A DNA stretch of 64,000 bases from Balneola sp. EhC07 (GTDB lineage Bacteria > Bacteroidota > Rhodothermia > Balneolales > Balneolaceae), in assembly GCF_001650905.1 (NCBI RefSeq), contig NZ_LXYG01000014.1, positions 248,001 to 312,000 of the forward strand, given 5' to 3'. Position numbers and translations under genes: made by a program. Each line of letters starts with the position of its first letter. The first letter of the stretch is position 1. The notes beneath the pieces were generated by a model. That model did no database searches and had not been told where the DNA came from. It saw only the letters and a list, made by a program, of their open reading frames with translations. Shown here piece by piece: positions 28,237-36,766 of this stretch.

Positions 28237-29706
28237 CTACTCCGTATCTGACGGTAATTTTTTGATCTTTCCTCTTAGTAATGCAATGGTTTCTTTTTCT
28301 TTTGTGTATACAATGAACAAACCCAGCGCCAGTACAATAGGAACACCCAAAATTGGGACAAAAATCGACTCACCTTCAAAAAGGAATTTAAGACCGTATT
28401 GAATACCTAATCCCGTTAGCAACAGAACAGGTAATAGCCAGAAACCTGAGAACGCTCTTCTAATAAAAGTGAAGAGTGAAAGCTCAATTTTCTTACTACC
28501 AAAATAAAATAATAAAAGCACAACGACAGGATATCCAATCACCCACGACCAGCCAACGCCTAATAATCCGAATTGAGCTCCCACTAAGAATGCGAGCGGC
28601 ATTATAATAGCATTAGACAGAGAGTAGTAGAAGTTTAATTTAGCTTCTCCCACAGCATTCAACAATTGTGGAACCAGGGGCGAAACAGTTCTGAGAACAG
28701 CAGAGGCTGCTAATAATTGAACCAGAGGTACTGCGTCAAGCCATTCATTATAGCCGGTGAACAGCAAAATATCATCTACAAAAAGAGCTATTATTATTAA
28801 GATAATGCTGTTTAATTGTAAACTTCCTCTGGCTAAAGTAAAGAAATAAAGCTGTAAACGTTTAAGGTCATCCTGCAATCTTGAAAAAGCCGGGTATGCA
28901 ACTTCATTAAGATTTGAAGTAAGAGTTTTTACGGTATCAGTGACAATTCTGTAAGCTAAAGTGTAAATACCAACTGCTTGTGTACCAAAGATCTTTCCTA
29001 CAATTAAGTAATCAGCATTTGAATATAAATTGTATAAAAGCCTTGAACCTGTAGCATATAAACCAAAATAGACTCGATCTTTAACTTCTTCCCAGTTAAA
29101 CTGGAATCTTGGCCAAAAGGGTTTGTAGGCATGACTTAGAATAAGTTGACCAAGTCTGTTTCCAACTTCACCTCCAATAATGGCCCAGGCTCCGTATCCC
29201 ATGTATCCCAGAGTAACCATGATCACAGTTGAAGCAAGCAGTGCAACATTGTCTATTATTGCAAGCTCTTTAAAAAACAGTTCTCGTTTTAATAAATTTC
29301 TTGGTACAAAATAGAAAGTAAAAAACACTACAATGATACCGTGTACTCTGACTAATGGCGTAATAAGTGGTTCTTCATAAAACTGAGCAGCAAACGGAGC
29401 TAAGAGAAAAATGACTCCATAGAGCACTCCTGTCAGCATTAATGATAACCAGAATAAACTGTCTATTTCACGTTTCTTAAGACTATTAGCCTGAACTATA
29501 GCCACACCAAGACCCATCTCAGTTACAGCTAATATCACAGCGAAAATGGCAAGTACAATACTGGCAATACCGAAAGCTTCCGGGGAAATAAGTTTAAGAA
29601 CTACAAAAAGCCCTATCACATTTATGATTTTGCTAAATGTGTTGCCCGCTCCTGAGTATAAAAAAGATTTTATAACCTGGGTTGAAAATGAATTAGCAGA
29701 ACTCAT
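28237..29706 (-). CDS. Lipopolysaccharide/oligosaccharide flippase
   Basis: A 489-residue polytopic membrane protein with the WzxC-type pattern: QVIKSFLYSGAGNTFSKIIN, LKLISPEAFGIASIVLAIFA and GYGAWAIIGGEVGNR, with about 12-14 helices. It belongs to the same superfamily as the gene at 24318 but is clearly a different branch. It ends four bases from the stop of the CDP-glycerol-transferase-like gene (convergent). It may flip a different glycan. Confidence 0.83.
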   Translation of the reverse strand: MSSANSFSTQVIKSFLYSGAGNTFSKIINVIGLFVVLKLISPEAFGIASIVLAIFAVILAVTEMGLGVAIVQANSLKKREIDSLFWLSLMLTGVLYGVIFLLAPFAAQFYEEPLITPLVRVHGIIVVFFTFYFVPRNLLKRELFFKELAIIDNVALLASTVIMVTLGYMGYGAWAIIGGEVGNRLGQLILSHAYKPFWPRFQFNWEEVKDRVYFGLYATGSRLLYNLYSNADYLIVGKIFGTQAVGIYTLAYRIVTDTVKTLTSNLNEVAYPAFSRLQDDLKRLQLYFFTLARGSLQLNSIILIIIALFVDDILLFTGYNEWLDAVPLVQLLAASAVLRTVSPLVPQLLNAVGEAKLNFYYSLSNAIIMPLAFLVGAQFGLLGVGWSWVIGYPVVVLLLFYFGSKKIELSLFTFIRRAFSGFWLLPVLLLTGLGIQYGLKFLFEGESIFVPILGVPIVLALGLFIVYTKEKETIALLRGKIKKLPSDTE

Positions 29707-29748
29707 AAAATAACTTCTTGTTATAAAGTTTAATAAGCATTCAGTGTA

Positions 29749-31557
29749 TTACTTTTTGAATAACAGATTTAATACTTCAGTTTGGGATTGTTTTTTTACC
29801 AGAAGCCTGTAAGCCACTTCTGCGCTTAAAAAACTCATCAAAGTCCAACCTTGATATCCCCCCATTTCATTCAAACGCCAAGATAGCTTTAATCCCATAG
29901 AATTAATATGGCCATCATTTACTAATTCACTATTTAGAATAGCGTTACGGTGAATGGTATTCAGGTCTTCATTTTTCCGAATCCATGAGTGTTCTGATTC
30001 CGGTGCATGATCTTTCTTAAAACCGGATTTTATCGCTTTAAACAGCGATTTCAGGTTTTTAAGTATAGGCGATTCTATAATTTCTGCCCTAATCTTCATT
30101 TCTGAAAATGGGATTCCTTCAACACCCGGAAAACTCGCTATTTCAGGGAAATATTTTTGTAAGGAATGTAAACGGGCTTTCTTATCTCCGGCTACAGAAT
30201 GGGGAGCTTTAGCAGCATACTGGTAAACAGACAAACTTGCCGCCGGTGAAAATGAGTACACCTCGTCTTCCAGCATGGCATCAATATTTCCGGTGTAATG
30301 CAGACCTCTGTTATGGAGATCAAGCATTAACATTTTAAACCACCCTTCCCCTTTAAAAGCAGAAACCTGTTCTTTGATCAGTGCTTCAGTTGCTTTTTCA
30401 TGTTTCTTTGAATCGGGGATGAGTAATTTTCTTATGGTAGGGCTGGAGTAGGTTCTGTTCCAAACAGCTTTATAAGGATTATCAGAATTGAGTTTGTCAG
30501 TTTTAACCGACATCCCCATAAGTAAATCCATAAGATATCCATTAAAACTAATTCTGCTTTCATCCGAATTAGTGTTTTTCAGATTCAGCAAATAGTATTG
30601 ATGTACATTGGACAGACCGCCGGTTCGGGAAGTCCATCTGCTTAACAAGTTTTTTGTATCAAGCTGGTCTAATGATCTAAAATTTAATGGAAGATTTAAA
30701 GAATCTGCTATTTTTGTAACAGGATCAAAATCTTTTTTTTGAATCAAAATATGCTGCAGTTGATCTATTTCAGCTTTTTGCTCTAATAGTTCAGCAAGAA
30801 GATGTCTTGAATCAAGACCTCCGGTAAGCGGAAGCTGAACTTTAAAGTCCTTTAAAAGCGGGTGATTCAGAACTCCTTTAATAACTTCAGCATTTAAATC
30901 CTTGATGTATTCTGAGCATTCATCTAGCGTAAGACTTGAATCCACTTGTTGATCAAACGAAAAGATCCTCTCTTTTTTTAGGGTCTGACTCGTTTCTATT
31001 GTGTATGAAAAACCAGGTAATACTCGCTGGATCTGTTCGATCAATGTTCTGTTGTAACCTGTGTGCAAAAGTCTTATTTGTTCATAAAGAGCTTGAGCAT
31101 TAAGCGACATTTCGAGATCAATATCAGCAAAATAAGTAGGGGTGGGAGCAACAGAAATTGTATTATTTTGCTGATAAACATACCAGGGTCTGCTGCAAAG
31201 CACGTCACTTAAAAAATGAATACTTGTACCGTTTTCATTGATCAAAAGTACATTGAAAAAACCATTCTTATTCTGAACGGTTTCAACACCTTTGTCAAGA
31301 AATAGGTCTAAAGCACGTTCTGCATCGCTTAACTTGTGATCAAAACTATCAAGGTATATTCCATCGAAAAATAAAGTCCAGCCACTTTTTGATGCATATG
31401 AACTTAATCTGCCGTTGATATGGATGTTATAAGTTCCAAAAGTATATGCTTTTTTTTTGCCGGCGAAATTTTGCGAGAGATAGATGCCCGGAGCAGTAAA
31501 TATATTGTCAGAAGACTGATCGGTCTCCTTACTTTTTGCTTCGAAGCTATTCTGCAT
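29749..31557 (-). CDS. Asparagine-synthetase-like amidotransferase lacking the N-terminal cysteine
   Basis: A 602-residue protein with the ATP-pyrophosphatase motif TGGLDS at 245-250 (usual SGGxDS) in the C-terminal synthetase domain. The N-terminal region resembles a class II glutaminase fold (GFFNVLLINENGTSIHFLSD) but lacks the catalytic Cys2, so glutamine use is doubtful. Such proteins in glycan loci are thought to amidate sugar acids. It lies in the same orientation as the flippase gene, 42 bases upstream of it. Substrate unknown. Confidence 0.75.
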   Translation of the reverse strand: MQNSFEAKSKETDQSSDNIFTAPGIYLSQNFAGKKKAYTFGTYNIHINGRLSSYASKSGWTLFFDGIYLDSFDHKLSDAERALDLFLDKGVETVQNKNGFFNVLLINENGTSIHFLSDVLCSRPWYVYQQNNTISVAPTPTYFADIDLEMSLNAQALYEQIRLLHTGYNRTLIEQIQRVLPGFSYTIETSQTLKKERIFSFDQQVDSSLTLDECSEYIKDLNAEVIKGVLNHPLLKDFKVQLPLTGGLDSRHLLAELLEQKAEIDQLQHILIQKKDFDPVTKIADSLNLPLNFRSLDQLDTKNLLSRWTSRTGGLSNVHQYYLLNLKNTNSDESRISFNGYLMDLLMGMSVKTDKLNSDNPYKAVWNRTYSSPTIRKLLIPDSKKHEKATEALIKEQVSAFKGEGWFKMLMLDLHNRGLHYTGNIDAMLEDEVYSFSPAASLSVYQYAAKAPHSVAGDKKARLHSLQKYFPEIASFPGVEGIPFSEMKIRAEIIESPILKNLKSLFKAIKSGFKKDHAPESEHSWIRKNEDLNTIHRNAILNSELVNDGHINSMGLKLSWRLNEMGGYQGWTLMSFLSAEVAYRLLVKKQSQTEVLNLLFKK

Positions 31558-31754
31558 TTTACTAAAAAATTTTATCGTTCAATGAATGTGGAAATATAGG
31601 GAATTATCAATCAAGAGAATCTTTAATATTGATACAGATCCTGCAACAGAAGAGATAACTAAGATTATTTTATCTATAAACAGGAAACTTTTAACATCAC
31701 TTTGTTTAATTACGTATCTTTCTGAGATTAGATTTTTAAACAAAAAAAGAAATA

Positions 31755-33077
31755 ATGACGAAGCCTGATATAGCTCCACACAAAGGAAAACTTTTAGTAC
31801 TTACACCGGGAATGGGAGCAGTTGCAACTACCTTTATGGCTGGGGTTGCTTCAGCCAGAAAGAATTTAAGCAAACCATTTGGTTCTCTAACTCAATTACA
31901 GACGATCAGGCTTGGGTCACGCTCAGAGAATAGAAACCCATTAATAAAAGATTTTTTAGATATCGCGGGATTAGATGATATTGTTTTTGGCGGATGGGAT
32001 GTGAAAGCAGACAATGCTTTTGAAGCAGCTAAAAACGCTAATGTGTTAAAACCACAGGATCTGGATCCGCTAAAAGAGGAACTTGAAAAAGTAACTCCAA
32101 TGAAAGCAGCGTTCAACCAACGTTATGTTAAGAAGCTTGACGGGCCGAATGTAAAAGAGCAAACCAATAAAATGGAGCTCGCCGAAGCTTTAAGAGAAGA
32201 TATCAGGAATAAACTTAAAGAAACCGGAGCAGACAGAGCTGTAATGGTTTGGTGCGGTTCAACTGAAGTCCATTTGCATCATTCAGATTGTCATAGATCA
32301 ATTGAAGCTTTCGAAGAGGGTTTAAGAAATAACGATGATTCAATAGCGCCATCTCAATTATATGCATATGCAGCGATAAAGGAAGGAGTGCCATACGCAA
32401 ACGGAGCTCCAAATTTATCAGCAGATTTTCCTGCACTTGAGCAGTTAGCAGAGCAGGAAGGAGTACCTATTGCAGGGAAAGATTTTAAAACAGGCCAAAC
32501 GTTGATGAAAACCATTCTAGCTCCGGGTTTTAAAACTCGTATGCTGGGAATCAGAGGTTGGTTCTCTACAAATATACTTGGAAACAGAGATGGTGAGGTT
32601 TTGGATGATCCTGAAAGTTTCAAGTCTAAAGAAGTAAGTAAGACAGGTGTGCTGGATTCCATTCTTCAACCTGAATTGTATAAAGATCTCTATGGTGATC
32701 TGTATCACAAAGTGAGAATCAACTATTACCCTCCAAGAGGAGATGAAAAAGAAGGTTGGGACAATATTGATATCTTTGGCTGGATGGGATATGATATGCA
32801 GATCAAAGTAGATTTTCTATGCAGAGACTCAATTTTAGCAGCACCTATTGTTCTGGATCTGGCTTTATTCTTAGATTTCGCTAAAAGAGCAGGCAAAGGT
32901 GGAATTCAGGAGTGGTTATCTTTCTACTTCAAGAGTCCTCAGGTTAAAGCAGGACATATTCCTGAGCATGATATTTTTATCCAGCACTTCAGATTAAAGA
33001 ATACACTTCGTGTTATTGCGGGAGAAAAACCTGTTACTCATCTTTCTGAAAACTTTGAAGAAGAGGCGCTAAGCTAA
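31755..33077 (+). CDS. ino1: Myo-inositol-1-phosphate synthase
   Basis: NAD-dependent enzyme that turns glucose-6-phosphate into L-myo-inositol-1-phosphate. The 440-residue protein has a Rossmann start (LVLTPGMGAVATTFMAG), the MVWCGSTEVH segment, SAPSQLYAYAA-like (IAPSQLYAYAAIKEGVPYAN) and the catalytic-domain stretch KDFKTGQTLMKTILAPG. It overlaps neither neighbour; the cytidylyltransferase begins three bases after its stop. Together they should yield CDP-inositol or a related product. Confidence 0.93.
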   Translation: MTKPDIAPHKGKLLVLTPGMGAVATTFMAGVASARKNLSKPFGSLTQLQTIRLGSRSENRNPLIKDFLDIAGLDDIVFGGWDVKADNAFEAAKNANVLKPQDLDPLKEELEKVTPMKAAFNQRYVKKLDGPNVKEQTNKMELAEALREDIRNKLKETGADRAVMVWCGSTEVHLHHSDCHRSIEAFEEGLRNNDDSIAPSQLYAYAAIKEGVPYANGAPNLSADFPALEQLAEQEGVPIAGKDFKTGQTLMKTILAPGFKTRMLGIRGWFSTNILGNRDGEVLDDPESFKSKEVSKTGVLDSILQPELYKDLYGDLYHKVRINYYPPRGDEKEGWDNIDIFGWMGYDMQIKVDFLCRDSILAAPIVLDLALFLDFAKRAGKGGIQEWLSFYFKSPQVKAGHIPEHDIFIQHFRLKNTLRVIAGEKPVTHLSENFEEEALS

Positions 33078-33080
33078 TTG

Positions 33081-33800
33081 ATGTCTGAAAAAGTAGGTCT
33101 TATTTTAGCTGCCGGATATGGTTCCAGACTTGAAGGTGTAAGTGCATTAACTGAGTTCAAGCCACTCACTCCGGTAGCCGGAAAGCCGCTTATTTTTAGA
33201 ACGATTTCCAGTTTGGAGGTTGCAGGATGTTCAAAAATTGTAATTGTTCTGGGACATGGTCACAAAGAAATCGAAAAGGCAATTTCAGAATCCTACAAAG
33301 GTAATACGCCATTGATATTTGTTTTCAATGAGCGTTTTAATTTGAGCAATGGAGTATCTGTATTATCAGCTTCAGAACATCTTGGTGATTTATTTATCAT
33401 GACAATGGCCGATCATGTGCTTGGCGATAAACTGATGGAAATTGCAAAGGATTATAAGCCAAAAGAAGGAGCTGCTGCTCTTCTGGTCGATTATAAGATC
33501 GATACCATTTTTGATATGGATGATGCAACAAAAGTTCTTTCCGAAAATGATAAAATTGTATCCATCGGAAAAGAGATCAAGAACTTTAATTGTATTGATA
33601 CAGGTGTATTTGTGTGTACAAGAGGAATTTTGGACGCTCTGAATAATCACTTTGAGTTAAACGGAGACACTTCAATCTCAGAAGGTGTACAGGATCTGGC
33701 CGAAGAAGGAAATATGTTTACAGTAGATGTAGAAGAAGGTTTTTGGCAGGACGTTGATACGCCTGAGATGTTAGAATACGTGGAAAAAATTCTTTCTTAA
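33081..33800 (+). CDS. Sugar/alcohol-phosphate nucleotidyltransferase, probably CTP:inositol-1-phosphate cytidylyltransferase
   Basis: A 239-residue nucleotidyltransferase. The NTP-binding signature LAAGYGSRLEGVSALTEFKP ends with the lysine of FKPLTPVAGKPL; the metal-binding aspartate is in MTMADHVLGD, and a second is in FWQDVDTP. The specificity assignment rests on position: it follows ino1 by three bases. In Thermotoga and Archaeoglobus such enzymes activate inositol-1-phosphate, but there they are fused to a transferase domain that is missing here. A TTG at 33078 is in frame; the ATG is preferred. Confidence 0.72.
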   Translation: MSEKVGLILAAGYGSRLEGVSALTEFKPLTPVAGKPLIFRTISSLEVAGCSKIVIVLGHGHKEIEKAISESYKGNTPLIFVFNERFNLSNGVSVLSASEHLGDLFIMTMADHVLGDKLMEIAKDYKPKEGAAALLVDYKIDTIFDMDDATKVLSENDKIVSIGKEIKNFNCIDTGVFVCTRGILDALNNHFELNGDTSISEGVQDLAEEGNMFTVDVEEGFWQDVDTPEMLEYVEKILS

Positions 33801-33832
33801 AAGTTGAATTAAGATTCGCTTAGCTTATCTAT

Positions 33833-34879
33833 TTATCTATCAACGGCTAGAAAATTGAAGAAGGCAGGCTCATTATTTACCGATGCTGTTCCATTCATCT
33901 CTATAACTTCTCCTCCTACATATCTTTTTGCAAATATTCTTTTTAATCCGCCGAGTTCGTCCAGAATAGAATAAGAGCTGAAGTGTTCTTCTATTTTGAT
34001 ATCAAGAGCTTCAGTTTGGTATGTTTTTACGGTAAACTGTGTATCCAGATAAACTCCATGAGTTTTTTTAGTTTGATCAGGAGTAATTTTTGAAGGCGTA
34101 AGCATTTGTTCAACTCCATTGGTGTATTTAATACCGTATCCGATCGGAAAAAGCAGACCATTTTTTTCCACAGTTACAAAATGCATGAACATACCATTGT
34201 AAGAGTCGCCTGTTTTTAAGCGGTAACTTTTTTCCATAAAATCAGTTGCAAGACTATTCTGAAAAGTATGGTCCATTACAGCTGTTCCTTTAGCTTCTAC
34301 TCTTTCACCATTTATAGAGATATAACCTTTAACCTTTGCATGAGGAATGAGAAGTGACAAGCCAAATTGAGTGTCTTTGTACTTGTAAATACCATTACCC
34401 CAAATTTTTCCTTTAGCGATATCATAAAGAACAAGATTTAAATCATAAGCTACCCCGTCTTTGGTTGTTTTGAAATTTAAAACATGTTCGTTTTCAAAAC
34501 TGCCTTTTGCCCAGTAATTACGTTCAGGGTGTAATATTATGGAGTTGCTATCTGCTTCATTGATAAACTTGTCCATGGGATATTCTTTATTTGCAACATA
34601 GTTTTTCCCATTGGTCCAATGTACGCTAAGTTTACCTCCTGTGACTCTGTCTTTAAGTGAGCCAAAATCATTAATTGAAAATATGTACACGATCTGAACA
34701 CCATTATCGAGGTTTATTTGATAGGTGTATAACTCACTGTAATACTTAGAAGGGATATTTTTGGCTAAAAAATCAGTTGGTTCAATATCACGAAAAGCAC
34801 CTTCGGGTCTCTCAATTCTCTGACCGTAGGTTGATAAGGAGATTAATGAAATGACGAATAATAAAATAGAATTCTTCAA
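33833..34879 (-). CDS. Secreted CrtC/AttH-like lipocalin-fold protein
   Basis: A 348-residue protein with a signal peptide (cleavage near STYGQ, residue 19) and a beta-rich body. The motif RVEAKGTAVMDHTFQNSLAT around residue 195 resembles the G-x-A-x-x-DH signature of the CrtC/AttH lipocalin-like family, whose members include carotenoid hydratases and proteins of unknown role. The start appears to be TTG at 34879; no ATG lies close by in frame. It is convergent with the cytidylyltransferase gene. The exact function is not inferable. Confidence 0.62.
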   Translation of the reverse strand: MKNSILLFVISLISLSTYGQRIERPEGAFRDIEPTDFLAKNIPSKYYSELYTYQINLDNGVQIVYIFSINDFGSLKDRVTGGKLSVHWTNGKNYVANKEYPMDKFINEADSNSIILHPERNYWAKGSFENEHVLNFKTTKDGVAYDLNLVLYDIAKGKIWGNGIYKYKDTQFGLSLLIPHAKVKGYISINGERVEAKGTAVMDHTFQNSLATDFMEKSYRLKTGDSYNGMFMHFVTVEKNGLLFPIGYGIKYTNGVEQMLTPSKITPDQTKKTHGVYLDTQFTVKTYQTEALDIKIEEHFSSYSILDELGGLKRIFAKRYVGGEVIEMNGTASVNNEPAFFNFLAVDR

Positions 34880-35093
34880 GGTCAGAACTGTGTTAGTTAG
34901 TTTAGTGGAACTGTAGATGATAATTGTTTTACTCGTAATGCTTTAATTACTTTTTCGCTAATAAAGTTTCGGGATAAAAGCTTTTATAATATAACTTAGC
35001 AATTTAAGTCATAGTATGAATAAACATATTTTTTCTAAAGTTAATTCTTATACTTAAATGTGATTGTCAACGATTTGTAATTAAGATAAATCT

Positions 35094-36668
35094 ATGCATC
35101 GATACATAGTAAGGGTAGCAGCAGTAGTATTGTTTCTTTTTAGTTTTTTGAGTTCTGAATTAATAGCACAAACATCCAGAATATTAGAACTTGAAAATGA
35201 AAAAGCTTATCAATTAATTGAGAGATTTGTCAAAAGAGGTAGATTTAATTCTATAAACCCGACAAAGCTCCCTTACACACATTTTGATATATATAAAGAG
35301 CTTCAAGAGTTGGTTTATGATCGTTTGTCTAACATTGAAAAAGAGTGGTACGATCAGCTTAAAGAAGAAATCCGCTACTCGGAAAAGCTTGAAGCCAAAG
35401 ATTATGTTATTGAGCCTTATGTGATTTCAGGTAGTGTATTCAATAATTCCGAGATCAAAAACAGCTACCGACCCACATCAGATTCCAAATATGTTTGGCC
35501 ATTCACAGATCTGGGACTTTTTGCAGATTATAAAAACTTTACGATCAATACGAATGTAAGATTTGATCTGTATTATGAATTTGGCCCTTTTGATTTAGAT
35601 CCGACAAACAGATTATATATGCGAAATGAAGATTCGTATGTAGGGTATAGTTCAGAATATTTTCAGGGTTACGTAGGCAGGTTTGAGAATAACTGGGGTA
35701 TTTATGATCGGAAATCAACTTTTATGTCTGATAATGCACCCACCTTTGATCAGATAAACTATACAATTGGTAGCAGAAAATTTTCATTTACAACACTTCA
35801 TGCTTTTTTAGATAACATTAGTGGAAATGATGAATTTGAAGGAAACACGGTTAACGACCCATTGTCTAAGAGGAGGTATTTAAGTTTAAAAAGAATAGAC
35901 TGGAGAGTTTCAGATCATTTAGCATTAAGCATGAAAGAAGGGATCTTATATTCAGGTATGAATGTAAATCCTGAGCCTAAATATATGATTCCGGGATTTT
36001 TATATTTTTTGCTGGAAGCGTCTAATCCCAGAGACCAGGTTGAAAACCTCTTTATAGGCGGGAATCTGTGGTTTAATAAGAGTGGGTTTTCCGTAAATCT
36101 TGATATGATGATTGACGATCTTATTGGCAACAGAAAGGAACGTGGGATCAGCGAAAAGAATAACTTTAGTTTAATTGTGAATTCCAGTTATTCATTTCGG
36201 AACAGACCGATAGCTGTAAATTGGGATCTGGAGTTCATTACTTATCAAACATATAATACTGATCAGGCAGAGGGTAGATATCTTTATTTAGGCAAAGGAA
36301 TTGCAACAGAATTCAATGATTATGTTTTTAGTGAATTAAGTTTGGAATATTTTGCTGATCTAAAGGTTAAAGGATTAATGATTCAACCTTATGTTGGTGT
36401 ATTGAAGCAAGGCGAACAAATTATTAATCAAACATTTCAAAGCAGTTATCCCAATGGAGATGAATTTGAGATAGTTCTAACAGGAACAGTAGAATCAACT
36501 ACACGATTTGCTTTCAAGACATATTACAGCCCTGTTAGTTATTTTTGGGCAAAACTTGATATGGGATACAACATAGTTGATAATTTCAGAAATATAGAAG
36601 GGATGAAATCAAACAGATTTGTGGGAATGTTCGAAGTTGGCTTCAAGTTTAATTTTAAAAACCTATGA
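35094..36668 (+). CDS. Wzi-like outer-membrane beta-barrel protein
   Basis: A 524-residue protein with a signal peptide (cleavage near LIAQ, residue 25), a helical N-terminal part (EKAYQLIERFVKRGRF, IEKEWYDQLKEEI) and a long stretch of alternating hydrophobic strands ending in F (FEVGFKFNFKNL), typical of an outer-membrane barrel. The segment GYVGRFENNWGIYDRKSTFM and the overall plan recall the capsule-assembly Wzi family. Placement next to glycan genes fits an anchoring role, but this is inferred. Confidence 0.65.
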   Translation: MHRYIVRVAAVVLFLFSFLSSELIAQTSRILELENEKAYQLIERFVKRGRFNSINPTKLPYTHFDIYKELQELVYDRLSNIEKEWYDQLKEEIRYSEKLEAKDYVIEPYVISGSVFNNSEIKNSYRPTSDSKYVWPFTDLGLFADYKNFTINTNVRFDLYYEFGPFDLDPTNRLYMRNEDSYVGYSSEYFQGYVGRFENNWGIYDRKSTFMSDNAPTFDQINYTIGSRKFSFTTLHAFLDNISGNDEFEGNTVNDPLSKRRYLSLKRIDWRVSDHLALSMKEGILYSGMNVNPEPKYMIPGFLYFLLEASNPRDQVENLFIGGNLWFNKSGFSVNLDMMIDDLIGNRKERGISEKNNFSLIVNSSYSFRNRPIAVNWDLEFITYQTYNTDQAEGRYLYLGKGIATEFNDYVFSELSLEYFADLKVKGLMIQPYVGVLKQGEQIINQTFQSSYPNGDEFEIVLTGTVESTTRFAFKTYYSPVSYFWAKLDMGYNIVDNFRNIEGMKSNRFVGMFEVGFKFNFKNL

Positions 36669-36766
36669 TATCATCTCGCTCTATGAACTTGTACTACAAT
36701 TTCGATTCAATATTGAGCGATCTTTTCGGTAAATTGAATGCTTAAAGAAATTCCGGCTTTTACTAA

